Assembly (NCBI RefSeq): GCF_001421535.1 | Contig: NZ_LMKN01000009.1 | Coordinates: 187,695 to 251,694 of the forward strand | Reading direction: 5' to 3' | DNA: 64,000 nt | From: Sphingomonas sp. Leaf20 | GTDB taxonomy: Bacteria > Pseudomonadota > Alphaproteobacteria > Sphingomonadales > Sphingomonadaceae | Part shown: positions 17,627-26,499 of the stretch, one piece after another | Position numbering within the stretch: position 1 is the first letter of the stretch | Layout: each line of letters starts with the position of its first letter | Program-made: the position numbers and the translations under genes | Notes under the pieces: generated by a model | The model's input: the letters and a program-made list of their open reading frames with translations, nothing else | Told to the model about the DNA's origin: nothing | Database searches by the model: none

Positions 17627-18667
17627 ATGACATATGCGCTAGGCGGAAACGATGAGACAGACGCGGTCAGGATCAGGCGCGTGACGCGCGGACGGTTGCT
17701 CGGCGGACTGATGCTGCTTGCCGCGATGGCGGGGGTGGCGTCGGTCGCGATCGGGAGCGCCGCGATCCCGCCGGGTCGCGTTTTCGAAGCGCTGATCGGA
17801 CATGGCGACCCGATCGAGCGCGCGATCCTGCTCGAGCTGCGGCTTCCGCGCGCCATTCTCGGGCTGGCGGTCGGCGCGATGCTTGGGCTGTCAGGTGCCG
17901 CCCTGCAAGGGTTTCTGCGCAATCCGCTTGCCGAGCCATCGGTTCTCGGCGCCTCGAACGGCGCGTCGCTCGGGGCGGTGATCGCGCTGTACTTCGGCGT
18001 CGCGGAGATACACCCGGCGATGTTGCCGGCGCTGGCGATCATCGGGGCGTTCGCCGCGCTTGGCTTGTTGTTCGTGCTGTCGGCTGGGTCGGAAAGTGCG
18101 CTGTCGCTGATCCTTGCGGGCATCGCGGTGGGAACGCTCGCCGTTGCCGGGGTCAGCCTTGCCCTGAACCTCTCGCCTAACCCCTTTGCCGCGATGGAGA
18201 TCATGACCTGGCTGCTCGGATCGCTTGAGGATCGTTCGTTCACGCACGTGATGCTCGCGCTACCGTGTATCGCGGTCGGGATCGTGTCGGTGGCGTGGGA
18301 CGGGCGCGCGCTCGATGCGTTGACGCTCGGAGAAGATGGCGCGCGCGCACTCGGTGTCAATCTCCGCTACACGCGTGCCCGGATACTCGTCGGGATCGCC
18401 GTTGGTGTCGGCGGTGCCGTGGCGGTTTCGGGCGCGATCGGGTTCATCGGGCTGATCGTCCCGCACCTGATCCGTCCGCTGACCGACCGGTCGCCATCGG
18501 CGATCCTGCTGCCATCCGCGATCGGTGGCGCCGCGCTGCTGACCTTCGCCGATGTCCTGGTGCGCGTGATCCCCACCTCGAGCGAACTCAAGCTCGGCGT
18601 GGTCACCGCGTTTCTGGGCGTGCCGGTGTTCGTCGTCCAACTGATGCGCGAGCGGCGGTCATGGTGA
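17627..18667 (+). CDS. btuC: Cobalamin ABC transporter permease (FecCD/BtuC family)
   Basis: A 346-residue inner-membrane protein with about ten hydrophobic segments from residue 22 on. Family signatures: LRLPRAILGLAVGAMLGLSG near residue 70, AALQGFLRNPLAEPSVLGAS, AVSGAIGFIGLIVPHLIRPL and the coupling-loop region near the C-terminus. Two copies form the channel that passes corrinoid from BtuF into the cell. ATG 17627 begins MTYALGGNDE; no good ribosome site is visible. Since btuF begins 21 bases away in the other direction, its promoter must lie inside btuF, or it must be read from the upstream btuB-cobO transcript. Confidence 0.92.
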   Translation: MTYALGGNDETDAVRIRRVTRGRLLGGLMLLAAMAGVASVAIGSAAIPPGRVFEALIGHGDPIERAILLELRLPRAILGLAVGAMLGLSGAALQGFLRNPLAEPSVLGASNGASLGAVIALYFGVAEIHPAMLPALAIIGAFAALGLLFVLSAGSESALSLILAGIAVGTLAVAGVSLALNLSPNPFAAMEIMTWLLGSLEDRSFTHVMLALPCIAVGIVSVAWDGRALDALTLGEDGARALGVNLRYTRARILVGIAVGVGGAVAVSGAIGFIGLIVPHLIRPLTDRSPSAILLPSAIGGAALLTFADVLVRVIPTSSELKLGVVTAFLGVPVFVVQLMRERRSW

Positions 18668-19446
18668 GCCTCGCCACAAAAAGTCTGGTCGTTCGTCGCG
18701 CTGGCGTGGACGTCGTCGAACAGGTCAGCTTTTCCGCCGATGGCGGGGCGTTGATCGGTATCGTCGGTCCCAACGGCGCAGGAAAGTCGACGCTGGTGCA
18801 GGCGCTGTTGGGGCTTGTCGCCTCGACGGGGGATATCCTGCTCGATGGACAGCCGCTTGGCCGACGCTCGCGGGCGCAGATCGCGCGAACGATTGCGTAT
18901 CTGCCTCAGGGCCAGAGCCTGCATTGGCCATTGAGTGTCGACCGGCTCGTCGCGCTGGGACGGTTGCCGCATTTGGCGCCGCTGTCGCGCATCACGACGG
19001 AAGACCGGGCCGCGGTCGACCGGGCCATGGCGACGGCGGACGTAAGGGCGCTCGCGACGCGGACGGCGACCGAATTGTCGGGCGGCGAACGCGCCCGGGT
19101 CCTGCTTGCCCGCGCGCTCGCGGTCGAGGCGCCCGCGCTGATCGTCGACGAGCCGCTCGCGTCGCTCGATCCTGCGCACCAGATGCGCGTGATGGAAATC
19201 CTGCGGGATCAGGCTACGCGCGGGGTCTTGGTAGTCGCGGTGCTTCATGATCTGAGCCTTGCCGCACGCTATTGCGACCGGTTGATGATGATCGACCGCG
19301 GGCGGCTGGTCGCGGATGGCACGCCGGACGCCGTGCTGACGCCCGAACGCCTGCGCGAGACCTATGGTATCCGCGCCTGGTTCGGATCGGCGGCGAACGT
19401 GCCGCTCATCGTTCCCATCGCGCGCGCGACGTCACGGCACGATTGA
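18661..19446 (+). CDS. btuD: Cobalamin ABC transporter ATP-binding protein
   Basis: A 261-residue ATPase driving corrinoid import. Walker A is GIVGPNGAGKSTLVQAL (near residue 38), the Q-loop is IAYLPQGQSLHWPL, the signature is ELSGGERARVLLARAL, Walker B is ALIVDEPLASLDPAH and the switch His is in AVLHDLSLAARY. ATG 18661 overlaps the last 7 bases of btuC, so the two are translated together. An open frame extends to 18265 but is a shadow of btuC. Related heme and ferrichrome ATPases look the same; the riboswitches and cob genes on both sides support cobalamin. Confidence 0.92.
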   Translation: MVSLATKSLVVRRAGVDVVEQVSFSADGGALIGIVGPNGAGKSTLVQALLGLVASTGDILLDGQPLGRRSRAQIARTIAYLPQGQSLHWPLSVDRLVALGRLPHLAPLSRITTEDRAAVDRAMATADVRALATRTATELSGGERARVLLARALAVEAPALIVDEPLASLDPAHQMRVMEILRDQATRGVLVVAVLHDLSLAARYCDRLMMIDRGRLVADGTPDAVLTPERLRETYGIRAWFGSAANVPLIVPIARATSRHD

Positions 19447-19480
19447 CCCGCGCCCGGCGACACGCCTATTCGGGGTGCTG

Positions 19481-19640
19481 CGACAGGTTCCCCGGCGACG
19501 GGGATGAAAAGGGAACGGGAGAACCCCGGCTGCCCCTGCAACTGTAAGCGGCGAGCCATCGTGCCATCATGCCATTGGGATCCCGGTCCCGAGAAGGCGG
19601 TGCGGAGGGCTGTGACCCGTGAGCCAGGAGACCTGCCCGT
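19481..19640 (+). ncRNA. Second cobalamin riboswitch, upstream of DUF1636-cobT-cobC-cobS
   Basis: The same class as the first, in a 306-base gap. It shows GACAGGTTCCCC with GGGAACGGGAGAACC around 19482-19529, the CTGCCCCTGCAACTGTAAGC element at 19530-19549, and the B12 box GTGAGCCAGGAGACCTGCC at 19619-19637. The 112 bases between it and the DUF1636 ATG contain an imperfect stem GCCTGCGG / CCGCGGGC that could belong to the expression platform. No U-run is seen. Ligand binding should lower expression of the lower-ligand assembly genes. Confidence 0.93.
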
Positions 19641-19752
19641 CGCAGTCGTCTTTCGTCCGGCCAGGGTGCGCCGAGCGGACGGGGGTGAACCCGAGCGACG
19701 ACATAACCAGCCTGCGGTCCAAGGCCGCGGGCGCGTATGTCATGGGGTTTCA

Positions 19753-20169
19753 ATGCCAAATATTCTGGTTCCCGCCGAAGACGGTGCGGCCGTCGTCGCT
19801 TGCAGCACCTGCCGCGCTTCCACCGATGCAAAGGACGATGCCGAGGGCATGCGGGGTGGTGCAAGACTCGTCGCGGCATTGCAGGCGGTCCAGGCAAGCG
19901 ATCCGCGCTATGCCGGGATTGCGGTCCAGGCGATGCCGTGCCTGTTCGCGTGTCAGGACTTTTGCACCATCCATGTCCGCGGCCCCGCGAAGATCGGTTA
20001 TGTGCTGGGGCGCTTCACGCCTGACGAGGACGCGGCGCGGGCGATCCTCGATTATGCCGTGCTGCATGCGGAGAGTGCGGAGGGGCAGGTGCCGTTCCGG
20101 CAGTGGCCGGCCGGGATCAAGGGGCATTTCATCACCCGGACGCCACCCGCCGGCTATGTCGCGCAGTGA
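19753..20169 (+). CDS. DUF1636 family protein, putative metal or iron-sulfur protein of cobalamin clusters
   Basis: A 138-residue protein beginning MPNILVPAEDGAAVVACSTC. It has a ferredoxin-like cysteine layout: CSTC near residue 17-20, then PCLFACQDFC further on, which suggests a [2Fe-2S] or metal site in a thioredoxin-like fold. DUF1636 proteins often sit with cobalamin genes, but their role is not established. It is the first gene after the second riboswitch and its TGA overlaps the GTG of cobT. The frame is open from 19504, but that part reads through the riboswitch and is rejected. A role in cobalt handling or corrinoid reduction is plausible and unproven. Confidence 0.8.
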   Translation: MPNILVPAEDGAAVVACSTCRASTDAKDDAEGMRGGARLVAALQAVQASDPRYAGIAVQAMPCLFACQDFCTIHVRGPAKIGYVLGRFTPDEDAARAILDYAVLHAESAEGQVPFRQWPAGIKGHFITRTPPAGYVAQ

Positions 20170-21179
20170 CGCTGTTCCCGACGGTCGCAGCGTTCGAGGC
20201 GGCGCTGCAGGCCCTTCCCGCGGCAGACGAAGCCGCGCGAGGGGCCGCATCGCTGCGGCAGGGCCAGTTGACCAAGCCGCCCGGGTCGCTTGGCCGATTG
20301 GAAGACCTCGCGGTCTTCATGGCGGGCTGGCAAGGGCGCGAGCGGCCGCGGTTCGAGCGCGCGCGGGCGGCAATTTTCGCCGGAAATCACGGTGTTGCGG
20401 TGCACGGGGTCAGCGCTTTCCCGGTCTCCGTAACTGCACAGATGGTCGAGAATTTCCGCCATGGGGGCGCGGCGATCAATGCGCTGGCGGATGCCGTCGG
20501 GCTCGAGCTGATCATCGCCGACATCGATCTGGAAGCCCCTACGGCGGATTTCACGACGGGAGCGGCGATGGACGAAGCCGCGTGTCTCGCTGCGCTCAAT
20601 ATCGGAGCGGGCGTCGTCGTGCCGGGGCTCGACATGCTTGTCGTGGGTGAGATGGGGATCGGGAATTCCACGTCGGCCGCAGCACTGTGTCTGCGCAGTT
20701 ACGGCGGAACCGCCGCGGACTGGGTTGGGCCGGGGACGGGGGTTGATGTGGCGGGAATCGCGCGGAAAATCGCGGTAGTTGAGGCGGGGATTGGGCGGCA
20801 TGATGATTGCCCGCGCACGCCGTTCGAGACGTTGCGGCGGGTCGGGGGGCGTGAAATCGTCGCGATCGCTGGCGCGGTGGTGGCGGCGCGGGTGGCGGGG
20901 GTGCCGGTTGTGCTCGACGGATTCATTTCGTCGGCGGCGATTGCACCGATCGCGGCGGCGTATCCTGGCATTGTGGAGCATTGCATTGCCGGGCATTGTT
21001 CGGCGGAGCCGGGGCATGAGCTACTGCTCGCCGCGCTAAAACTCGAGCCTTTACTGAGACTTGGAATGCGGTTGGGGGAGGGTAGCGGGGCGGCGGTTGC
21101 GGTGGGCGTAATCCGGTCGGCGCTGGCGGCGCATGACGGGATGGCGACGTTTGCCGAGGCGGGGGTGTCGGTGGCGTGA
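20166..21179 (+). CDS. cobT: Nicotinate-nucleotide:dimethylbenzimidazole phosphoribosyltransferase
   Basis: A 337-residue cytoplasmic enzyme that makes alpha-ribazole phosphate, the lower-ligand nucleotide of cobalamin. It opens with GQLTKPPGSLGRLEDLAVFM, the family N-terminal signature, followed by IFAGNHGVAVHGVSAFP, EMGIGNSTSAAAL and VLDGFISSAAIAPI. Near the C-terminus MRLGEGSGAAVAV holds the Glu that is the catalytic base in Salmonella CobT. GTG 20166 forms a GTGA overlap with the DUF1636 stop; ORF sequence further upstream has no family match. Length is normal. Confidence 0.96.
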   Translation: MTLFPTVAAFEAALQALPAADEAARGAASLRQGQLTKPPGSLGRLEDLAVFMAGWQGRERPRFERARAAIFAGNHGVAVHGVSAFPVSVTAQMVENFRHGGAAINALADAVGLELIIADIDLEAPTADFTTGAAMDEAACLAALNIGAGVVVPGLDMLVVGEMGIGNSTSAAALCLRSYGGTAADWVGPGTGVDVAGIARKIAVVEAGIGRHDDCPRTPFETLRRVGGREIVAIAGAVVAARVAGVPVVLDGFISSAAIAPIAAAYPGIVEHCIAGHCSAEPGHELLLAALKLEPLLRLGMRLGEGSGAAVAVGVIRSALAAHDGMATFAEAGVSVA

Positions 21180-21754
21180 GCGCGCCTTTCCTGCTCCACC
21201 TGTTGCGGCATGGGGCGCCTGAATTGACCGGGCGGATGCTGGGGCGGACCGATAGTCCGGTCACGGCGGAGGGGTTGGCGGCCTGTGTGGCGCGGGTAAA
21301 GTCTCGGGATTTCAAGGCGTTGGTCTGTTCTGATCTCATACGATCGCAGGCTATTGCGGATGCGATCGGGCGGGAGCGTGGGCTCGCTCCGACGACTGAT
21401 GCGCGGTGGCGGGAGCTGGATTTCGGGGACTGGGACGGGCTGGCTGCGGCGGAGATCGACGCTGCGGCGTTGCAGCGGTTCTGGGACGATCCGGATGGGG
21501 CAGCGCCACCGGGTGGCGAGCGGTGGAGTGATTTGGTCGCTAGAATTACCGATGCGATAGAAGATCTTACACCTGAAACCTCATTGATCGTGACACATGG
21601 CGGGGCGATCCGTGCGGCGTTGAGATCGCTGTGCGGATTCGGGTTGCGCGAGCTCTGGGCGTTCGATTTGCCCTATGCGGCGCTCGTTACGCTACGGATC
21701 TGGCCGGACCGGACGGCGCAGATCGTGGGGCTGCAGACGGATCCGGTTTCGTGA
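21176..21754 (+). CDS. cobC: Histidine phosphatase, alpha-ribazole phosphatase-like
   Basis: A 192-residue phosphatase of the phosphoglycerate-mutase-like family. The phospho-His motif is LLRHGAPELTGRMLGRTDSP near the N-terminus, and the second active-site His lies in VTHGGAIRAALRSL near residue 140. In the cobalamin setting it removes the 5'-phosphate of alpha-ribazole phosphate or of adenosylcobalamin phosphate. Its GTG overlaps the cobT stop and its own stop overlaps the cobS GTG. The label cobC here follows the Salmonella usage and differs from the threonine-phosphate decarboxylase also called CobC in Pseudomonas. The wider family acts on many substrates, so context matters. Confidence 0.88.
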   Translation: MSAPFLLHLLRHGAPELTGRMLGRTDSPVTAEGLAACVARVKSRDFKALVCSDLIRSQAIADAIGRERGLAPTTDARWRELDFGDWDGLAAAEIDAAALQRFWDDPDGAAPPGGERWSDLVARITDAIEDLTPETSLIVTHGGAIRAALRSLCGFGLRELWAFDLPYAALVTLRIWPDRTAQIVGLQTDPVS

Positions 21755-22467
21755 AGCGGCTGATCGTCGCCTTCGGCTTCCTGACGCGCGTGCCGATGCC
21801 GCAAGTCACTGCGGACGCTGAGGATTTTGCCGCCGCGATCCGGTGGTATCCGGTCGTAGGGGCGTGCATCGGGGTGGTCGTCGCGGGCGCGGGGTCAGTC
21901 GGCGCGCAGGTCGATCCGTGGACCGGGGCGCTCGCCGCGCTGACAATTTGGGTAGCGATTACAGGGGCCTTACACCTGGATGGGCTGGCGGATCTGGCAG
22001 ACGGGCTGGGTGCCGCGCATGGCAATCGCGACCGGCTGATCGCGGTGATGGCGGATCCGCATATCGGCAGCTTCGGTGTTGTGATGATCGCGCTGCAACT
22101 CCTTGCAAAACTTGTCTTATTGCATGCTGTCTCCGCGCAGGGATGGGCGGTCGTGATCGTCGTCCCGATGCTCGCGCGGATTGGGCCGTTGTGCTGGGCG
22201 CGGTGGGTGCCGCTGCTCCGCGAGGGCGGGCTGGGAGGGATGGTGGCAGGGAAGATCAGGGTGCACGATCTGGTCTTTTGGGGGTGCGTAACAGGGTGTT
22301 TAGGGGTGCCTGTGCATGCCGTTGCAGGGGCCCCTGCACTGATCGCGGTATTCGGCTGGTGGCTGATCCGGCGGGTCGGGGGCGTATCGGGGGATTGCCA
22401 CGGCGCGGGGATCGAATTCGTCGAGACCGGAATGCTAGTCGCGCTCGCCATCGCCGGCCGCGTCTGA
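21751..22467 (+). CDS. cobS: Adenosylcobinamide-GDP ribazoletransferase (cobalamin synthase)
   Basis: A 238-residue inner-membrane enzyme joining adenosylcobinamide-GDP and alpha-ribazole to finish the nucleotide loop. The conserved motif [20 protein letters not shown] carries the acidic residues that bind metal, and [18 protein letters not shown] follows. About six hydrophobic segments are visible. The start GTG 21751 overlaps the cobC stop. A 33-base tail overlap with the convergent cobQ gene is real on both strands. This completes cobT-cobC-cobS as a tightly coupled unit under the second riboswitch. Confidence 0.94.
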   Translation: MKRLIVAFGFLTRVPMPQVTADAEDFAAAIRWYPVVGACIGVVVAGAGSVGAQVDPWTGALAALTIWVAITGALHLDGLADLADGLGAAHGNRDRLIAVMADPHIGSFGVVMIALQLLAKLVLLHAVSAQGWAVVIVVPMLARIGPLCWARWVPLLREGGLGGMVAGKIRVHDLVFWGCVTGCLGVPVHAVAGAPALIAVFGWWLIRRVGGVSGDCHGAGIEFVETGMLVALAIAGRV

Positions 22468-23913
22468 GCCCGCGAGCTTCGACAGCGCGATCAGCGCGTC
22501 GATATCGAGATGCCGTTCGAGCGTTTCGGCAATCGCATCGAGCGCGGCGTCGATCGATGCCGCATGGTCGGGACCGACCGCGTCGACCCCGAGCCGGCTG
22601 AGCCAGGCGCGGCGCTGATCCGCGAGGCCGAGCAGGCCGTGGACATAGCTGCCAGAGACGAGCCCGTCGGGACTGACCGCGCCGTCGCGGCGGCCATCGT
22701 CGCGAGTCGTGAGTGCGCGCGCGGTGTCGGGGCCGGTGGTTTCGCCGATATGGATCTCATAGCCGTCGAACCGTGCGCCGATCGCGGTGCCGGCGACGCG
22801 CTCGAGCGTCTTGGCGGGGGACAGGAGCGTCGCGACGTCGAGCAGGCCGAGCCCGGGGGCGATACCGGCGGGCCCTTCCAGCCCGTCCGGATCGGCGATG
22901 CTGCGACCGAGCATCTGATAGCCGCCGCAAAGCCCGAGCACCGTGCGGCCGCGGCGGCGATGCGCATAGATGTCGATGTCCCAGCCCTGCGCGCGGAGAA
23001 AGGCGAGGTCGGGGATCGTCGCCTTGGAGCCGGCAAGGATAATCATGTCGGCGTCGGGGATCGGTTCGCCGGGCGGGACCATGACGAGCGTAACGCCGGG
23101 GTCGAGCCGCAGCGGATCGAGATCGTCGAAATTGGCGATGCGCGGGGTGATCGGACAGGCGATGACGATCTGGCCGTCTTGCCGGCCGTGACCGGTCTGG
23201 CGTTCGAGGATGACCGCGTCCTCGCTCGGCAGGCGGGCGGCCTCGGGCAGCCAGGGGATGACACCATAGCCGCGCCAGCCCGACCGCGCCTCGATTGCGC
23301 GATAGCCGTCGTCGAACAGCGCGGGGTCGCCGCGAAACTTGTTGACGAGGAAGCCGTGGATCATCGCGGCATCGGCGGGGTCGATCACCGCACGCGTGCC
23401 GACGAGCGAGGCGATGACGCCGCCGCGGTCGATATCGCCGATCAGGATGACGGGGACGCCCGCGGCGCGCGCAAAGCCCATGTTTGCGATGTCGGCGGCG
23501 CGCAGGTTGATCTCGGCCGGGCTGCCCGCGCCCTCGACGACGACGATGTCCGCCTGCGCACGGAGCCGGTGATAGCTGGCGAGCACGTCGTCCATCAGCC
23601 CCGCGCGCCCCTCGCGCCAGCGGCTCGCGCGCAGGATGCCGCGGACCTTGCCGTGGACGACGAGCTGCGAGCTGCGGTCGCCCTGCGGTTTGAGCAGAAC
23701 GGGGTTCATGTCGGTGGTCGCAGCGATGCGCGCGGCGATCGCCTGGGTCGCCTGCGCGCGGCCGATCTCGCCGCCATCGGCGGTGACGGCGGCGTTGTTC
23801 GACATGTTCTGCGGTTTGAAGGGGCGGACGGAAAGCCCGCGATTGGCCAGCGCGCGACAGAGCCCGGCGACGAGCACCGACTTGCCGACGTCCGAGCCGG
23901 TGCCCTGAAGCAT
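22435..23913 (-). CDS. cobQ: Cobyric acid synthase (glutamine-dependent)
   Basis: A 492-residue two-domain enzyme amidating four side chains of adenosylcobyrinic acid a,c-diamide. The N-terminal synthase domain starts [20 protein letters not shown] and has [20 protein letters not shown] and [20 protein letters not shown]. The C-terminal glutaminase domain has the nucleophile Cys in [18 protein letters not shown] and a late GSYVHGLL His segment. ATG 23913 shares a base with the stop of cobD. It is third in the minus-strand order cobC(decarboxylase)-cobD-cobQ, and it ends opposite cobS. Because it works before the nucleotide loop, it lets the cell use a,c-diamide-level precursors. Confidence 0.95.
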   Translation of the reverse strand: MLQGTGSDVGKSVLVAGLCRALANRGLSVRPFKPQNMSNNAAVTADGGEIGRAQATQAIAARIAATTDMNPVLLKPQGDRSSQLVVHGKVRGILRASRWREGRAGLMDDVLASYHRLRAQADIVVVEGAGSPAEINLRAADIANMGFARAAGVPVILIGDIDRGGVIASLVGTRAVIDPADAAMIHGFLVNKFRGDPALFDDGYRAIEARSGWRGYGVIPWLPEAARLPSEDAVILERQTGHGRQDGQIVIACPITPRIANFDDLDPLRLDPGVTLVMVPPGEPIPDADMIILAGSKATIPDLAFLRAQGWDIDIYAHRRRGRTVLGLCGGYQMLGRSIADPDGLEGPAGIAPGLGLLDVATLLSPAKTLERVAGTAIGARFDGYEIHIGETTGPDTARALTTRDDGRRDGAVSPDGLVSGSYVHGLLGLADQRRAWLSRLGVDAVGPDHAASIDAALDAIAETLERHLDIDALIALSKLAGSDAAGDGERD

Positions 23914-24851
23914 CACCGCACCCACAGCAGCGCCCCCGTGACGATCCACAGCAGCAGGCAGGCGCGGCGATAGACCTGCAGCGCGCGGGCGATGTCGGCG
24001 GCGGTGGCGGCGGGGCGACCGCTGCCGATCCAGGGCTTCAGCTGGGTGACGCCGTCATAGCTAACCGGGCCGGCGAGGCGGAGGTCGAGCACGCCCGCCA
24101 TCGCCGCCTCGGGCCAGCCGGCATTGGGCGAGGCATGTCTGCGCGCGTCGCGCCGCATCACGCGCCAGCCGCCGGGACCGGCGAGACACAGCAAGGCGCC
24201 GCTGATCCGCGCGGGGATCCAGTTGGCGAGATCGTCGATCCGCGCCGAGGCCCAGCCGAACGCGCGCCAACGGGGTTCGCGGTGACCGATCAAACTGTCG
24301 GCGGTGTTGATCGCCTTGTAGATCCACAGCCCGGGAAGCCCGCCGACGAGCAGCCAGAAGAGCGGCGCGACGACGCCGTCGCAGAAGCTTTCGGCAAGGC
24401 TTTCGATTCCGGCGCGGGCGATGCCGGCGGAATCGAGCCGGTAGGTGTCGCGGCCGACGATCTTGCCGACCGCGATTCGCGCACCCTGCACGTCGCCCTT
24501 GCCGAGCGCGGCGGCGATCGGCGCGACGTGATCGTTGAGGCTGCGCTGCGCGAGACCGGGGGCGGCGAGGAGGCCGATGCCGATCCAGGCATAGCCGCCG
24601 AGATAGGTCGTCATCAGCCAGGTCGCGCCCCAGGCGATCCCGCCCGTTACCGCGAGCGTGATCGCGAGCGTCGCGACCCCGGCGATGCGGCGCGTCGCGT
24701 CGGGCCATGAGGGACGGTTGAGTGCCTTTTCGAGCGCGCCGATGATCGCGGCGATCGCGCCAACGGGATGACCGATCCGACGGTAGAGCCGTTCCGGCCA
24801 GCCGAACGCGGCGTCGAGCGCGAGCGCAAGGAGCGCGACGGGATCAGCCAT
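23913..24851 (-). CDS. cobD: Adenosylcobinamide-phosphate synthase (CbiB/CobD)
   Basis: A 312-residue inner-membrane protein attaching (R)-1-amino-2-propanol phosphate to cobyric acid. Signatures: [20 protein letters not shown] at the N-terminus, [20 protein letters not shown] in the middle, then [20 protein letters not shown] and [20 protein letters not shown]. Four to five transmembrane stretches are visible. ATG 24851 overlaps the end of the upstream aminotransferase-like gene by 8 bases. The longer open frame to 24926 belongs to that gene in another phase. Its partner substrate is made by the next gene upstream. Confidence 0.94.
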   Translation of the reverse strand: MADPVALLALALDAAFGWPERLYRRIGHPVGAIAAIIGALEKALNRPSWPDATRRIAGVATLAITLAVTGGIAWGATWLMTTYLGGYAWIGIGLLAAPGLAQRSLNDHVAPIAAALGKGDVQGARIAVGKIVGRDTYRLDSAGIARAGIESLAESFCDGVVAPLFWLLVGGLPGLWIYKAINTADSLIGHREPRWRAFGWASARIDDLANWIPARISGALLCLAGPGGWRVMRRDARRHASPNAGWPEAAMAGVLDLRLAGPVSYDGVTQLKPWIGSGRPAATAADIARALQVYRRACLLLWIVTGALLWVR

Positions 24852-25818
24852 GCGCGAGCGCCGTGTCGAGACGCGCCAGCGCGGCTGCGTCGGCGGGGAC
24901 GCCGAGACGCAGCCAGCGGGGGTCATAGGTGAAGGGCCTCGTCAGGATGCCCGTCATATTCAGGCGTTCGAACAGGGACTTGGCGTCGTCTGTTACGATG
25001 AGGCGGAAGAGCGGGCAGGCGCCCGTCGCGGCGAGCCCATGGCGGAGAAGCACCGCGTCGAGCTCGGCCGCGCGGGTGACGAGATGTCTGCGCGTGGTCT
25101 CGATCCAGGCTCGGTCGGCATAGGCGGCGGTGCCAATCGCGAGCGCGGTGGCGGAGATCGGCCAGCTGCCCAGACGGTCGCGGACCCGCGCGACGATGCC
25201 GGGCGGTGCGATCATGAAGCCGAGCCGCACGCCCGCGAGTCCGAAGAACTTTCCGAATGATCGGAACAGGATGACGGGATCTTCTGCGGACAGGTGCGAG
25301 GCCAGGCCGGCGTCGGGGAGCGTGTCGGCGAAGGCCTCGTCGACCACCAGCCAGCCTGCATTCTCGCGGAGATGGTCGATCACTGGCCGAAGCGCGTCCG
25401 GACTGACCAGCCGGCCGTCCGGGTTGTTCGGGTTGGCGAGCAGGATGGTGCCGCCGTGTGTCGCTTCGTCGGTCAGGCTGTCGATCGAGATACGCGCGGG
25501 GAAGGCCGCTTCGTGCGTCGCGTAGCTGGGGCCGACATGGCGGGCGGGGGCAGGCAGGCCGAGCTCGCCGAGCAGGCGCAGGCCGATCTCGGTGCCGGGC
25601 AGTGCGACGACGCGCGCGGGGTCGGTGCCGAAGTGGCGCGCGGCGACGGCCTCGAGCGTGGCGAGTGCGGTGGGCGAGGGGAGGCTGCGCAGGTCGACCG
25701 CGAGATCGGCGGGCGGCTCCCACGCACAGGGGTTGATCCCGGTCGACAGGTCGAGCCAGGGACGCGGCGCGTGCGGGTACAGCGCCTGCGCGCTGTCGAT
25801 CCGGCCGCCATGTTCCAT
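24844..25818 (-). CDS. cobC: L-threonine-O-3-phosphate decarboxylase-like PLP enzyme
   Basis: A 324-residue fold-type I PLP enzyme supplying aminopropanol phosphate for cobalamin by decarboxylating threonine phosphate. It has MEHGGRIDSAQALYP and WLDLSTGINP, signatures of the cobalamin branch of this family, LLANPNNPDG for cofactor contacts, and the Schiff-base Lys in LFRSFGKFFGLAGVRLGF. Start codons at 25881 (MAKASS) and 25830 (GTG) are also in frame; 25818 fits the family N-terminus, and the extra 21 residues are low-complexity. It heads the cobC-cobD-cobQ minus-strand run. No riboswitch lies before it. The symbol follows Pseudomonas usage (Salmonella CobD). Confidence 0.88.
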   Translation of the reverse strand: MEHGGRIDSAQALYPHAPRPWLDLSTGINPCAWEPPADLAVDLRSLPSPTALATLEAVAARHFGTDPARVVALPGTEIGLRLLGELGLPAPARHVGPSYATHEAAFPARISIDSLTDEATHGGTILLANPNNPDGRLVSPDALRPVIDHLRENAGWLVVDEAFADTLPDAGLASHLSAEDPVILFRSFGKFFGLAGVRLGFMIAPPGIVARVRDRLGSWPISATALAIGTAAYADRAWIETTRRHLVTRAAELDAVLLRHGLAATGACPLFRLIVTDDAKSLFERLNMTGILTRPFTYDPRWLRLGVPADAAALARLDTALAHG

Positions 25819-25920
25819 CAGCGCGTGCACATGCGTCCCCTGCGCCGGCGATGCCGCGGCGTTGCTGCTGGCCTTCGCCATTCGCCGGGGATAGCGCAAG
25901 AGGCGATGGAGGAGACGGGC

Positions 25921-26463
25921 GTGCAGGGGTTTGGAAAGACGGTGCTGGTGACCGGCGGTGCGCGCTCCGGCAAGAGCCGCCATGCGCAGGCTTTGGCAGA
26001 GGCGGGGGCAGAGGCGGCAGGTGGCCACGCGCTGGTCTATATCGCGACCGCGCAGGCATTCGACGGCGAGATGACCGACCGGATCGCGCGGCATCGCTCC
26101 GAGCGGGACGAACGGTGGCGGACGGTCGAGGCACCGCTCGCGCTGGCGGCGGCGATCGCCGAGGCGGATGCGCCGGACGGGGTGATACTGGTCGACTGCC
26201 TGACCTTGTGGGCGTCGAACCTGATGCTGGCGGAGGCGGAGGCGGATGCGGAGACGGCGATCGCCGCGCTGCTGGACGCGATCGGTCGCGTCACGGGGCG
26301 GCTGGTGCTGGTCACCAACGAGGTCGGGATGGGGATCGTGCCCGACAATGCGATGGCGCGGCGGTTCCGCGATCTGGCCGGGATGCTCAACCAGCGGGTC
26401 GCGGCTACGGTGGAGACGGTCGATCTCGCGGTGTCCGGGCTGACGATCCGGATGAAGGGGTAG
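25921..26463 (+). CDS. cobU: Adenosylcobinamide kinase / guanylyltransferase
   Basis: A 180-residue bifunctional cytoplasmic enzyme phosphorylating adenosylcobinamide with GTP and then transferring GMP. The P-loop is VLVTGGARSGKSRHAQALAE. The guanylylated His lies in RIARHRSERDERWRTVE, and VILVDCLTLWASNLML and VTNEVGMGIVPDNAMARRFR complete the family set. GTG 25921 is preferred because GGAGGAG precedes it by 6 bases; ATG 25906 adds five residues and has poorer spacing. It diverges from the decarboxylase gene with about 100 bases between, which contain no riboswitch. Also called cobP. Confidence 0.93.
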   Translation: MQGFGKTVLVTGGARSGKSRHAQALAEAGAEAAGGHALVYIATAQAFDGEMTDRIARHRSERDERWRTVEAPLALAAAIAEADAPDGVILVDCLTLWASNLMLAEAEADAETAIAALLDAIGRVTGRLVLVTNEVGMGIVPDNAMARRFRDLAGMLNQRVAATVETVDLAVSGLTIRMKG

Positions 26464-26466
26464 GGT

Positions 26467-26491
26467 GCCCCTCCCCGGTGCGGGGAGGGGC
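26467..26491. terminator. Hairpin between convergent cobU and fadL
   Basis: A perfect 10-base stem, GCCCCTCCCC / GGGGAGGGGC, with a five-base GGTGC loop fills the 36-base gap between the two convergent genes. It has no U-run on either strand, so it is a likely two-way transcription barrier rather than a classical intrinsic terminator. Confidence 0.55.
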
Positions 26492-26499
26492 TGGGCGCG

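Noticed and set aside
22510..23973. A 487-codon open frame on plus opposite cobQ
   Set aside because: Shadow of cobQ, which has its full glutaminase and synthase motifs.
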